A stretch of DNA of 64,000 nucleotides. Source: Rhodospirillum sp. GTDB lineage: Bacteria > Pseudomonadota > Alphaproteobacteria > Dongiales > Dongiaceae. Where the stretch lies: positions 496,001 through 560,000 of the forward strand of contig PNKY01000001.1 in NCBI GenBank assembly GCA_013822765.1, written 5' to 3'. This document shows, piece after piece, positions 36,858 through 45,593 of the stretch; the first letter of the stretch is position 1; every line of letters starts with the position of its first letter. The position numbers were made by a program, and so were the translations under genes. The notes below the pieces were generated by a model that saw only the letters and a program-made list of their open reading frames with translations, searched no databases and had not been told where the DNA came from.

Positions 36858-37925
36858 ATGTCGGGGCGAGCGAGCGCTAGTAGCGTGCGCCCGCTCGTCG
36901 AACTGCGCGATCTGGCGAAATCCTATAGCGGCGTCGCGGCCGTGCAGCCGCTCGACCTCGACGTCGCCTATGGCGATTTCTGCGCCATCCTGGGTCCGTC
37001 CGGCTGCGGCAAGTCCACGCTGCTGCGCATGATCGCCGGCTTCGTCGAGCCGACCGGGGGCCGCATCCAGATCGACGGCATCGACGTGACCGGTCTCGGT
37101 CCGGAACAGCGTCCCACCAACATGGTGTTCCAGGGTTATGGCCTGTTCCCGCATCTCAGCGTCGCGGAGAATGTCGGCTTCGGCCTCGCGCTGAGGAAGA
37201 TGCCGCGGCCGGAGATTGCGACCCGGGTGGCGGAGGCGCTGCGGCTGGTGCGGCTGGACGGGTTCGGTGACCGCACGATCGATCGCTTGTCGGGCGGGCA
37301 GCAGCAGCGGGTCGCGCTCGCACGCGCGCTCATCATGCGACCCAAGGTGCTGCTGCTGGACGAGCCGCTGGCCGCTCTCGATCTCAAGCTGCGCCACGCG
37401 ATGCAGGAGGAGCTGCGCCGCATCCATGCGGAGATCGGCGGCACCTTCATCTTCGTCACCCATGACCAGACGGAAGCGTTTGCGCTCGCCTCCCGCATCG
37501 TCGTCATGAACGAGGGCCGCATCGAGCAGGTCGGCGCGCCCCAGGACATCTATCTCGATCCGCATTCGCTGTTCGTCGCTGACTTCGTGGGCGAGACCAA
37601 CGTGCTGTCCGGCGTACGGACGAACGGCGCGGTGCACCTTGCCGCCGGCGTGGATTTCAATGCGCCCGGCGCCGAAGGCGCGGTGCGCGCAATCATCCGG
37701 CCGGAGGCTGTCCGCCAGGGCGCCGGCGAAGTCACGGTGCAGGCCCGCATCACGGATGTCGTGTTCCTCGGCAACGCTCTGAAGATTGTCGCGCGCCTGC
37801 CCTCGGGCGAGACCCTGTCGGCGCGCGATCCGGATGTGCGTCGCCACGCCAGCTATGCGCGCGAAGCGACCGAGAGTTTCAGCTGGGCGCTGGCGGACCA
37901 GCGCATCCTGGACGGTGCGCAATGA
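36858..37925 (+). CDS. ABC transporter ATP-binding protein, PotA type
   Basis: A 355-residue ATPase: Walker A GPSGCGKST (about residues 45-53), Q-loop FQGYGLFPHLS, signature LSGGQQQRVALARAL, Walker B VLLLDEPLAALD, and a C-terminal TOBE domain (GAVRAIIRPEAVRQG). It energises the cupin-linked importer. The stop overlaps the first permease (ATGA). Confidence 0.92.
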   Translation: MSGRASASSVRPLVELRDLAKSYSGVAAVQPLDLDVAYGDFCAILGPSGCGKSTLLRMIAGFVEPTGGRIQIDGIDVTGLGPEQRPTNMVFQGYGLFPHLSVAENVGFGLALRKMPRPEIATRVAEALRLVRLDGFGDRTIDRLSGGQQQRVALARALIMRPKVLLLDEPLAALDLKLRHAMQEELRRIHAEIGGTFIFVTHDQTEAFALASRIVVMNEGRIEQVGAPQDIYLDPHSLFVADFVGETNVLSGVRTNGAVHLAAGVDFNAPGAEGAVRAIIRPEAVRQGAGEVTVQARITDVVFLGNALKIVARLPSGETLSARDPDVRRHASYAREATESFSWALADQRILDGAQ

Positions 37926-38758
37926 CCGTGCGGCGCGACGCCTGGTTCCTGACGCCCGCGCTGGCGATCGTCGCCGTCATGCTGCTGGCGCCGATGGGCC
38001 TGCTGATGGTGATCAGTTTCTGGAGCGTGCGCAGCTTCAAATTGCAGCCGGATTTCACGTTCGCCGCCTGGGCGCGTTTCTTCGTGAATTATGGCGGCCT
38101 CACGCTGTATACGCTCGTCATCGGGATCGTCACCGCGCTGCTGTGCGTCGCCATCGGCATGGCGTTCGCCTATGCGGTGCGATTCAAGGCGGGGCGGTTC
38201 GGCGATGCCCTGGTCATGGTCACCATGGTCACGCTGTTCGGCGGCTACCTGGTCAAGATCTATGCGTGGAAATCGATCCTGGGCGCCGATGGCCTGCTCA
38301 ACCAGGCCCTGATGCAACTCGGCATCCTGGATGCGCCCGCGCCCTGGCTGCTCTACAGCCGCGGCGCCGTCATCGTGACGCTGATGCATTTCCTCCTGCC
38401 GTTCGCGATCCTGCCGCTCTATGCCTCCTTGCGGAACGTGTCGGTCGCGACTCTGGAGGCGGCGCGCGACCTCGGTGCGACGCCGACCCAGACCTTCTGG
38501 CGCGTGGTGGTGCCGCAGTGCCGCGCCGGCCTGTTCGCGGCCTTCGCCTTCATCTTCCTGCTGGCGGCCGGCGATTATGTGACGCCGCTGCTGATCGGCG
38601 GCACCTCCGGCAGCATGCTGGGCCAGTTCATTGCGCTCGAATTCTCGACCCGCTTCAACTGGCCGGCCGGCGCGGCGATGTCGTTCGGTCTGCTGGGCGC
38701 CAGCCTGCTTGTGCTGGGCGCGAGCTGGCTCTTGATCGCGCGGCGAGGACGCGCATGA
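37922..38758 (+). CDS. ABC transporter permease, PotB type
   Basis: A 278-residue inner-membrane permease with six predicted helices and the EAA-type coupling loop VATLEAARDLGATPTQTFWRVVVPQCRAG in part. It starts in the stop of the ATPase gene and overlaps the second permease by 4 bases, as is usual for PotABCD-like operons. Confidence 0.9.
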   Translation: MTVRRDAWFLTPALAIVAVMLLAPMGLLMVISFWSVRSFKLQPDFTFAAWARFFVNYGGLTLYTLVIGIVTALLCVAIGMAFAYAVRFKAGRFGDALVMVTMVTLFGGYLVKIYAWKSILGADGLLNQALMQLGILDAPAPWLLYSRGAVIVTLMHFLLPFAILPLYASLRNVSVATLEAARDLGATPTQTFWRVVVPQCRAGLFAAFAFIFLLAAGDYVTPLLIGGTSGSMLGQFIALEFSTRFNWPAGAAMSFGLLGASLLVLGASWLLIARRGRA

Positions 38759-39531
38759 GGAGCCGTGATGCCGCATGGCTGGTGGTGATGGGGCTATGCC
38801 TCGTCTTCATGGTCGGGCCGCTGGCGCTGGTCGTGCTGTTCTCCTTCGGGTCGAACACCTTGATCGGCTTCCCGATGGGCGGGCTGACCCTGTCGTGGTA
38901 CGGCAAGCTGATGGCGGACGAGGCGTTCCGCGACGCCGCCCGCATCAGCCTCGTGGTCGCGGTCAGCGTTTCCATCCTCGCCACCATGACCGGCGCGCTG
39001 GCCGCCTTCGCCCTCAGCCGGGCGCAGCCGAAATGGGCGCGACCGGTCCTGGCGGCGATCTCCGTGCCGGTGCTCCTGCCGCCGCTGGTGGTGGCGATCG
39101 CGATCGTCGTGCTGGTGGTGCGTGGCCTGGGGCTGAAGCTCGGCCTGCCGGTCGTCATCCTGGGGCACGTGCTGGTGACGCAGCCGTTCGTGATCCTGAT
39201 TGTGATGGCACGGCTGGCGAGCTTTGGGACCGCCAGCGTCGAAGCCGCGCGCGATCTCGGCGCCACCCGCTGGCAGGCCTTCTATTTGGTGACCCTGCCG
39301 CAGATCCGCACCGCGATCATCGGCGCGGCCCTCATCTCCGCCGCCATCTCGCTGGATGATTTCATCATCGCCTCCTTCACCATCGGCGGCGGCAACACGC
39401 TCTCGACCTTCGTCTGGGGCAAGCTGCGCACCACGCTCGATCCCTCGATCAACGCCATCGCCACCATCCTGCTGTTGTCGACGATCGGCATGTCGGTGCT
39501 GGCGCTGCGGCTGACGCGCTATCGCGGGTAG
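38755..39531 (+). CDS. ABC transporter permease, PotC type
   Basis: A 258-residue permease from ATG 38755, which overlaps the previous stop (ATGA). Six helices and the EAA loop VEAARDLGATRWQAFYLVTLPQIR are visible. It is the last gene of the operon and the last gene with core-type composition; the drop in GC begins within about 50 bases of its stop. Confidence 0.9.
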   Translation: MRSRDAAWLVVMGLCLVFMVGPLALVVLFSFGSNTLIGFPMGGLTLSWYGKLMADEAFRDAARISLVVAVSVSILATMTGALAAFALSRAQPKWARPVLAAISVPVLLPPLVVAIAIVVLVVRGLGLKLGLPVVILGHVLVTQPFVILIVMARLASFGTASVEAARDLGATRWQAFYLVTLPQIRTAIIGAALISAAISLDDFIIASFTIGGGNTLSTFVWGKLRTTLDPSINAIATILLLSTIGMSVLALRLTRYRG

Positions 39532-39580
39532 AGGGCCTCACGCTGGCATGGCGCGCCAACGGTAACCTTGGGGTCTTTGG

Positions 39581-39943
39581 TCAGAAATCACATTCCAAAG
39601 CGAAATCGATCTCGCATTTCGCCATTTCGACCAAGTGATGTCGATCAATGCTGGGTTTGCCGCCGCGCTCGTGGCCCAGGTGAATGAGGTCTTGCGCGTC
39701 AATGACGGTACGCGGTCGAGTGATGTCGCGGGTTGTGAAGGTGGCCGCTGCCTCGACTGAATCGGCGACTATTTCGTAGGACCCCAACGCCCGGCCACGC
39801 ACGTCGCCGTCGTGAATGAGGATCAAGCATCCATGGTACCTGACGATCTTGGCCCGCCACCATAGACTCACGATCGATCTCCAAATGTGCTTGGCCAGAG
39901 GGCACAAGCAGCCGTCTCGGCCGACGACAAAGCTCAACATCAT
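39581..39943 (-). CDS. Hypothetical protein at the left edge of the defence island
   Basis: A 120-residue frame from a tandem ATG-ATG, with no good ribosome site. It contains LWWRAKIVRYHGCLILIHDGDVRGRALGSYE in part and an acidic end. Composition is lower in GC than the genes to the left. No family recognised; it could be a truncated or spurious frame. Confidence 0.35.
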   Translation of the reverse strand: MMLSFVVGRDGCLCPLAKHIWRSIVSLWWRAKIVRYHGCLILIHDGDVRGRALGSYEIVADSVEAAATFTTRDITRPRTVIDAQDLIHLGHERGGKPSIDRHHLVEMAKCEIDFALECDF

Positions 39944-40371
39944 CGCTTGTGATAGGAGCGCCTTGGGTTAGCGCCTTCGTCGGCGGGCCAGCGAGGAGAG
40001 ATTCTACAACCCGGAAGCCCGTCGCTGGATGACTCTAGGCTCTGTACGGTTTCAGACACAACTCAAAAAACGCAGCAACGAATTATTTCGCAGGGCAGTG
40101 CGGTGCAGTGGTAGGTGCCGCGTTGTCGTACGCGGGGCGTGGTTTGGTCCTTGCTGCCTCTCAGAATCCTCCGTTGCGATGGTCCTTGCCGGTAATATGG
40201 CTCGGCGACCGTTTGTATTGTCTGGGTGGCGTGGAATTTGCGCACGCGCTGAGCGCAGCCGGAAGCATCAGTGAAGCAGCTCCAAGCCAGCGCAGCAGAT
40301 TGCGGCGCTCAGGTGAGTGGCTTTGATCATCGCCTTGGGGACATGCGGGACCTACCATAGCAAAGGCATCC
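39944..40371. other. 428-bp stretch without a confident gene
   Basis: Mixed composition. Only one suggestive frame is seen, the lipoprotein-like ORF at 40161-40358 on the minus strand. No tRNA, repeat or insertion sequence end was recognised. Confidence 0.4.
40161..40358 (-). CDS. Possible small lipoprotein or lipoprotein gene fragment
   Basis: A 65-residue frame starting ATG at 40358. Residues 17-40 look like a lipoprotein signal: ERRNLLRWLGAASLMLPAAL then SAC, with twin Arg, a hydrophobic core and a lipobox-like LSAC. Only about 25 polar residues follow before the stop, too few for a normal lipoprotein. It may be the 5' remnant of a gene broken when the island formed. No family is recognised. 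Confidence 0.3.
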   Translation of the reverse strand: MVGPACPQGDDQSHSPERRNLLRWLGAASLMLPAALSACANSTPPRQYKRSPSHITGKDHRNGGF

Positions 40372-40869
40372 TTACTTCGTCAGGAAGTGCTGCAATAGCG
40401 CACCAACCACCATACCAGCCAACCCGGAGACAGCTGGAACGAAGAGAGTCAACGCCCAGCGCTTCTCCTGCTGTGCCGTCATTGCTTTTGAGTAGAGCTC
40501 GATGGCTGTATCGATCAGACCTTGAAGCTGCCCGTCACTCAAAACCTTTCCGGTCAGCAGCCATCTCTGTTGCTCCGGAAGCTTGGCGGCTTCTTCGGGA
40601 GTCAGCTCCGTATTTTGCTTGTGATCAAAGTACCTGCGCGCATACCGCCATCGCAGGGCTGCCTTCTCTTGGTCCTTGAGGACATAGATCTTGAAGAACT
40701 CTGGATGCTCCTTGAAGACGGCCTTCCAACGCGCAGTGCTGCTCGCATCGACCGGATCATCAAACTTGCGGGCCCAGCCTTCGATCGTATCTTCCGCTCG
40801 CTCGTTCGTGCCCATCACTTGCAGCGCAGCTATGACATCGCCGAGCCGATCGGGTTTCAGATACGACAT
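40372..40869 (-). CDS. Hypothetical protein with a C-terminal membrane anchor
   Basis: A 165-residue protein. The first 130 residues are charged and helical (MSYLKPDRLGDVIAALQVMG..., ELTPEEAAKLPEQQRWLL); residues about 141-162 form a single hydrophobic helix (LTLFVPAVSGLAGMVVGALL). AGGGA precedes the ATG. It is a tail-anchored-like cytosolic-facing protein of unknown function. The position directly outside the repeat that brackets the Hachiman-like pair is noted. Confidence 0.65.
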   Translation of the reverse strand: MSYLKPDRLGDVIAALQVMGTNERAEDTIEGWARKFDDPVDASSTARWKAVFKEHPEFFKIYVLKDQEKAALRWRYARRYFDHKQNTELTPEEAAKLPEQQRWLLTGKVLSDGQLQGLIDTAIELYSKAMTAQQEKRWALTLFVPAVSGLAGMVVGALLQHFLTK

Positions 40870-40966
40870 GGTTTAGTCCCTGAGCAGCCCTTCCGGTGGG
40901 TGTTCCGTTGGGCGTTTCCATTGCAGGAAAGAAAAAGCTTTGTCCGGCTAAGCGATCGAAAAGGAT

Positions 40967-41013
40967 TGGCGCGCCGGTCAGGATGAAACTGGGCACTGCT
41001 ATGTCATTGTAGG
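40967..41013 (+). repeat. Direct repeat copy 1 (47 bp) left of the Hachiman-like pair
   Basis: The last 34 bases (40980-41013, beginning AGGATGAAACTGGGCACTGC) are identical to 45419-45452. The preceding 13 bases match except at three positions. A TATAAT follows the repeat at 41019-41024, 156 bases before the HamA-like start. It may be a recombination or insertion scar, or part of a shared promoter module. Confidence 0.9.
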
Positions 41014-41179
41014 CACGCTATAATTTTGCGCAGCTCGTTTACGCCAGAAGCCGACCTCGACCGCAGTAGTAGTCGGGCGTCGGGTGCCTGCACAGGCGAT
41101 AGTAGAGTCGGGCATTGTCAATTGCAGGTTCGCGTTGAAGGCATGGTGTGTAGCCAATAGACTGGCTGCGGGGGGCCTC

Positions 41180-41959
41180 ATGCCGATAAAATTTACGCCA
41201 ATTGCAAACAAGCCCGAGTGGGCTGGCAGTAGCTGGGAGATTGCGAGCGACGATGCGCTCGCGAAACTCGTGGCGCGTGTCGCTTTAGGTCAAAGCCACT
41301 ATGCGCTGCGTGTGCTTAGGGAGACCGGGTTCATAGGTCCAAAGGCCGCCGCGACTACATTGCCCGGGGCGATCGCATTACTGACCGCCGCAAAACCGAA
41401 AGACCCCTACCACCGTGATGGATGGCTATTCCAGGTGATCTCGTGGATTGCTGCCCATTTGCAGGAGCCAGATGGTCTCATTATGGAGCCGCACATGATC
41501 CACGCGCACAAGGGTTTCGATGGCTTGCACGTTCGAATGAACAAAACCACAGGCGGCATCAACACAGTGGTCATCTGTGAGGAAAAGGCGACCAAGAATG
41601 CTCGCAAGATGGTGCGCGATCACATATGGAAGGAGTTCGAGGCCACGGAAAAAGGCGACAGCGATCATCGCCTTCTTTCGGAAGTGCTGGTCATCCTGAA
41701 GTCACGTGGAGGCATCGACCTTGATAAGGCCATCGAACAGTTGGTGTGGAAGAGCGCTCGCGCCTACCGTGTAGCGATTACGGTGACGGATGGCGTGGAC
41801 TTCGAGGAGGTGTTTGACGGCTACGGAACAGTCGTTTCGGGCGATATTGCAAGGCGACGTAGCGAGGTTCTGCCTGTGAAGGACATGCGTGCTTGGATGC
41901 AGAGCATCGCGGCAAAGGCGATTAAACACGCAAAGGAATTGGCGGGCGCGCATGTATGA
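41180..41959 (+). CDS. HamA-like (DUF1837-type) putative PD-(D/E)XK nuclease of a Hachiman-like system
   Basis: About 259 residues from ATG 41180, which has GGGGGG upstream; the frame is open to 41084 without protein-like sequence. A PD-(D/E)XK-type core is visible: Asp114 in KGFDGLHVRM and Glu134-Glu135-Lys136 in VVICEEKATKN. This is the arrangement seen in DUF1837/HamA nucleases, which pair with a helicase sensor. The gene overlaps the helicase start by 8 bases, the usual hamA-hamB layout. Assignment to Hachiman rests on this pairing and motif pattern, not a full alignment. Confidence 0.62.
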   Translation: MPIKFTPIANKPEWAGSSWEIASDDALAKLVARVALGQSHYALRVLRETGFIGPKAAATTLPGAIALLTAAKPKDPYHRDGWLFQVISWIAAHLQEPDGLIMEPHMIHAHKGFDGLHVRMNKTTGGINTVVICEEKATKNARKMVRDHIWKEFEATEKGDSDHRLLSEVLVILKSRGGIDLDKAIEQLVWKSARAYRVAITVTDGVDFEEVFDGYGTVVSGDIARRRSEVLPVKDMRAWMQSIAAKAIKHAKELAGAHV

Positions 41960-44900
41960 CGAAGAAACTGCGGCCCTCATTCGGTCGACGCCACCTCTAT
42001 CGGGACTGGATCGTGACCGACTGCCCGAGCTGCTTTCCGAGGCCTTCGCAAAGATCGCGGCAGCTCGAATGCGGCTGAGAGCGGGAACATCGGTCGATGA
42101 AGACGTCGTCGCATTGATAGGTGAAATGCAGCGACTGGCCCTGACAAACGAGGCTTTTGTTGCGTCTGCGCCGACAAGGGAGGACCGTGCAGCGGCAGCG
42201 TTCGTCGCTGGTTCCGCTCACCAACTCTGTTTCAACGCTCGCAAAATCCGGCGAGATGAGGAGGCAGGCTCCTACTTGGAAGCCCGGAGCATTTCGCCTG
42301 ATCTCTCGGCGATGCTGTTGTTTCTTATTGCGGAGGCGACCGCGGATTCCAGCGAACTCGCGGCACACGTTTCGATGGGCGATATGCCAGTCTTGGAACG
42401 CGCGCTCATCGATGCAATAAGGTCGCTGGCCAGGGGTGAACTATCGGCAATAACGTCTGCTGCCATGCCCAATCGAGAAGTCGTCGCCGGCACGGGTGCA
42501 GATGCTGCGACGACGGCGCTCTATTATAGACTTCTAATTGGCGTGCGCTTTTTGGCATCGGAGATCTTGAGGGCGGACAACGCCACGCCCGGTCATGCGA
42601 TTGAGATTTTCCGCGCCGTCCAGAGTCTGTCATTGCTCCCCGATGAAAGAAGCGAGAAGGCATGGTTTAGAGCTAATCTCGGCGCCTTCGCTGGACCATA
42701 TCATCTGGCATCTCTATTGATTGCTGTGGCAGGAGACCTGGCCGAAAGCGCGGTCACCGCCATTCCGCCGCCTGGCGGAGTGCCGAAAGATAAGTGGCTG
42801 AAGTCGATGAAAAGAGTTGCTAGAGGGCGCCCCTATCTCTGGCGTAATCATAGGCAGGCAATCGAGGCAGGATACTTAGAGCCGAAAATGTCTGCCGCAG
42901 TGAGCTTTCCCACGGGGGCCGGGAAATCGACACTTGCCGAGCTGAAAATCAGTGCGACCTTGCTGCGCGAGAAGAAGGTGATCTTCCTTGCTCCCACGAA
43001 TGCGCTTGTAGGACAGACAACACGAGCGCTGCGCGGTTCTTTTAAGGGTGCAAAAGTCGGGCAAGAGCGGATTAATGAGCTCGGCTTTTTCGGAGACGAA
43101 GAGGAGCTGCCGCAGATTTTCGTGATGACGCCAGAAGCTTGTCTTGCGCAAATGAGTATCGAGCCTTTGGTGTTCGATGGTGTTGGCTTAATGGTGTTTG
43201 ATGAGTGTCATCTCCTTCACGCCGAGGATGACAATCTCCGCCGTCCGCTCGATGCGATGCTGTGCGTGTTGAACTTTGCCGCTTTGGCACCAGAGGTCGA
43301 GTTTCTGTTGTTGTCTGCGATGATGAAGAATACGGAGGAGATAGCGGGCTGGGTGCACGAAATGACAGGGCGTGAATGCCTCGCCCTATCTCTGCCCTGG
43401 AAACCTACCCGCCAGCTGCGTGGGTGTGTTGTCTATCCGCAGGATGAAGTCGTCGCTCTTCAAAAGCACCTCAGGAAAGCCCAAGCCGCCAAGAAAACGA
43501 AGGCACCATCGAAGAAGGACAAGGCAGATTTGATCAGTTCGCCGCTTGCTTTCTTCGGACTCAAGCAAACGTGGGCTACCCGCCAGACGGTCGACTACTC
43601 GTTGGTGTCCCTCCTATCCGAGGACGTCCAGCTATCGGCGAGCGCACAGTACTGGAAGCTGACGCCCAACGCGGGCGTTGTGTCGACCAAGATTGCAACA
43701 GCCGCTGCAGATAGCGGCATCAAGACGCTTATATTTTTCCAAACGATTCCGAATGCTGTCGCCACCAAGAAACGTTTCGTTAGTGAGCTTGGTGCGCGGA
43801 GCGTCGAGCTGACCAAAGAGGAACAGGGATGGTTCGATATAGCTGTTCTCGAACTCGGGAGTGCTGAGCACGCCTATATTGATGTTGATGATGGTAAGCT
43901 CGTTTCTCCGGCGGTTGTTCACCACGGCCTTTTGCTACCGGAGGAACGGCAGCTTTGTGAATCCTTATTCCAGCGAGCTGATGGTGCAGCCATTATGGCC
44001 GCCACGCCTACTGTCGCCCAAGGAATGAACTTCCCCAGCGAGCTGGTGATTATCGCTGAAGATAGTCGGTTCGAGGCGGAAGCGAACAAGCGGGAGATTC
44101 TTGAAGCGCAGGAACTTCTCAATGCGGCAGGACGAGCGGGTCGGGCTGGCCAAAACGCTAATGGCATCGTGCTAGTCATTCCCGGCAGAGTCGTAGGCAT
44201 CGATATCGATGACGCGAAAATTGGCAACTACTGGACCACATTGCAAAAGGTGTTTGGTCAATCGGATCAGTGCCTCGTCATAGATGACCCGCTTACAGCT
44301 ATACTGGACCGAATTCATTCGAAGGTCGCTGGCTCCGAAGAGCTGCAACGATATGCCATCGCGCGACTATCAACTGGAGGACTTGAGGCCTCACTCAAGA
44401 AGACGCTCGCTGGTTTTCGCGCACGTCAGAAGGGTAAGGATGTTTGGTTTGCAAGTAGAGTGGCTTCTGCTGTTGCGTTTCATGAAAAGCAAGCTCCGGA
44501 GACCGATAGTGAACTAGCCGTACACCAGGTATCGTCAACCCTTGGAATCGCCTTGCCTGTGGTCAAGAGACTCTCGGCCGACCTAACCCAAAATGTTATT
44601 GAGCTCAACAAGACGATCAAAGATTGGCGTGAGTGGCTGTTTGACTGGATTGAAGCGAACGCCGATCTCTTTGATCAAATTCTCCGCCCAAGCACGATTG
44701 ATGAGCTTTTTGACGACTCATTTGCCACGACCACGAACAGTAAGGAGCGTGCCAAGGTAGCGCTTCCGACGCTTCGCAACCTTACCCGTCTTTGGATGCG
44801 AGCAGCGCCGTTAAGAGACCTTCAGCTTGCCCTGGGAACCAAGCCCGACAAACTCAAAGCTTGCTTGGATGCGCGTAGATTTGCGCTTCGTGTGGTGCCA

Positions 44901-45221
44901 GAACTGGCGTTCTTATTCGGAGTTCCGGCATTTCTGATTCAGCGAAAAGCCGAGAGAGACGATGCGGACTCGACAGAATTGCCCGCTGCTCTCGCGAAAC
45001 TAGGTGTGTGTGTCCGTCAGGGGTACCGCAGCGTCGACCATGTCGCGCTTGCTTACTATCTTGGCAGTGCAAGATTATCGCGGCGGCAAGTGCAAGAACA
45101 GTTCGAGTCCATCAAACCCTACCTGAGTCCGACTGAGCGCAGCGCAACTTGGGACCAAAGGGTCTCGCGTGTGGAAGAGGCGGTCATCAAGGCGATAAAC
45201 GCTCGGGGCGATCAGCACTGA
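41952..45221 (+). CDS. HamB-like Ski2/DEAD-box superfamily 2 helicase
   Basis: About 1089 residues. An N-terminal helical region (1-300) precedes the helicase core: motif I FPTGAGKSTLAE (TGAGKST at 321-327), Ia APTNALVGQT, II VFDECH (DECH at 417-420), III-like LLSAMM, and motif VI NAAGRAGRAGQNANG. The QGMNFPSE segment before motif VI is typical of Ski2-like enzymes. A long C-terminal region follows. In Hachiman, HamB unwinds or scans DNA and releases HamA nuclease activity on damage or invasion. A decayed copy of this gene's last 100 bp lies at 47895-47996. Confidence 0.72.
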   Translation: MYDEETAALIRSTPPLSGLDRDRLPELLSEAFAKIAAARMRLRAGTSVDEDVVALIGEMQRLALTNEAFVASAPTREDRAAAAFVAGSAHQLCFNARKIRRDEEAGSYLEARSISPDLSAMLLFLIAEATADSSELAAHVSMGDMPVLERALIDAIRSLARGELSAITSAAMPNREVVAGTGADAATTALYYRLLIGVRFLASEILRADNATPGHAIEIFRAVQSLSLLPDERSEKAWFRANLGAFAGPYHLASLLIAVAGDLAESAVTAIPPPGGVPKDKWLKSMKRVARGRPYLWRNHRQAIEAGYLEPKMSAAVSFPTGAGKSTLAELKISATLLREKKVIFLAPTNALVGQTTRALRGSFKGAKVGQERINELGFFGDEEELPQIFVMTPEACLAQMSIEPLVFDGVGLMVFDECHLLHAEDDNLRRPLDAMLCVLNFAALAPEVEFLLLSAMMKNTEEIAGWVHEMTGRECLALSLPWKPTRQLRGCVVYPQDEVVALQKHLRKAQAAKKTKAPSKKDKADLISSPLAFFGLKQTWATRQTVDYSLVSLLSEDVQLSASAQYWKLTPNAGVVSTKIATAAADSGIKTLIFFQTIPNAVATKKRFVSELGARSVELTKEEQGWFDIAVLELGSAEHAYIDVDDGKLVSPAVVHHGLLLPEERQLCESLFQRADGAAIMAATPTVAQGMNFPSELVIIAEDSRFEAEANKREILEAQELLNAAGRAGRAGQNANGIVLVIPGRVVGIDIDDAKIGNYWTTLQKVFGQSDQCLVIDDPLTAILDRIHSKVAGSEELQRYAIARLSTGGLEASLKKTLAGFRARQKGKDVWFASRVASAVAFHEKQAPETDSELAVHQVSSTLGIALPVVKRLSADLTQNVIELNKTIKDWREWLFDWIEANADLFDQILRPSTIDELFDDSFATTTNSKERAKVALPTLRNLTRLWMRAAPLRDLQLALGTKPDKLKACLDARRFALRVVPELAFLFGVPAFLIQRKAERDDADSTELPAALAKLGVCVRQGYRSVDHVALAYYLGSARLSRRQVQEQFESIKPYLSPTERSATWDQRVSRVEEAVIKAINARGDQH

Positions 45222-45593
45222 CTAATCGCCTCAAAGCTGATGGCCACCGTCACGCCTGCGCAACTCATTCAGCTGGCGCTCGCCCGCCTCAGTGCGATGT
45301 GTAACTTTGGGACTATGGGACGCGACGTCACCGAAGTCTGAACGATGGTGCCCAGTTTTGTTCTGGTGCCAAGAAAATTGTTTAGAAAAATCATGACGTT
45401 GACAATGGCGTGCCGGAGAGGATGAAACTGGGCACTGCTATGTCATTGTAGGGCCTTGTAATTCAAAAAGTGGGATCTCTGCTAGGTGTGTGGTTCCTAA
45501 AGCCTGCCTTGATGGTGGGCCGGGAAGGCCCTCCTTTGCTAAGTTCCCTTTCATGGACTTTCGTGTGCATGGGGCACGCGGACGGGGGGCGCG
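45222..45593. other. 372-bp gap between helicase and kinase genes, with inverted and direct repeats
   Basis: No gene is seen. GTGCCCAGTTT at 45348-45358 is the exact inverse of AAACTGGGCAC at 45425-45435, which is inside direct repeat copy 2. A small insertion sequence remnant or a regulatory region would both fit. The right half presumably holds the kinase promoter. Confidence 0.5.
45406..45452 (+). repeat. Direct repeat copy 2 (47 bp) right of the Hachiman-like pair
   Basis: The last 34 bases are identical to copy 1, and the first 13 have three mismatches. It is in the same orientation, 4,439 bases downstream. TGTAAT at 45457-45462 takes a similar position to TATAAT behind copy 1. The copies bracket exactly the two-gene Hachiman-like cassette. 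Confidence 0.9.

Noticed and set aside
40967-45452. Complete insertion sequence or composite transposon around the Hachiman-like pair
   Set aside because: No transposase frame is present between or next to the repeats, and the repeats lack terminal inverted ends of their own.
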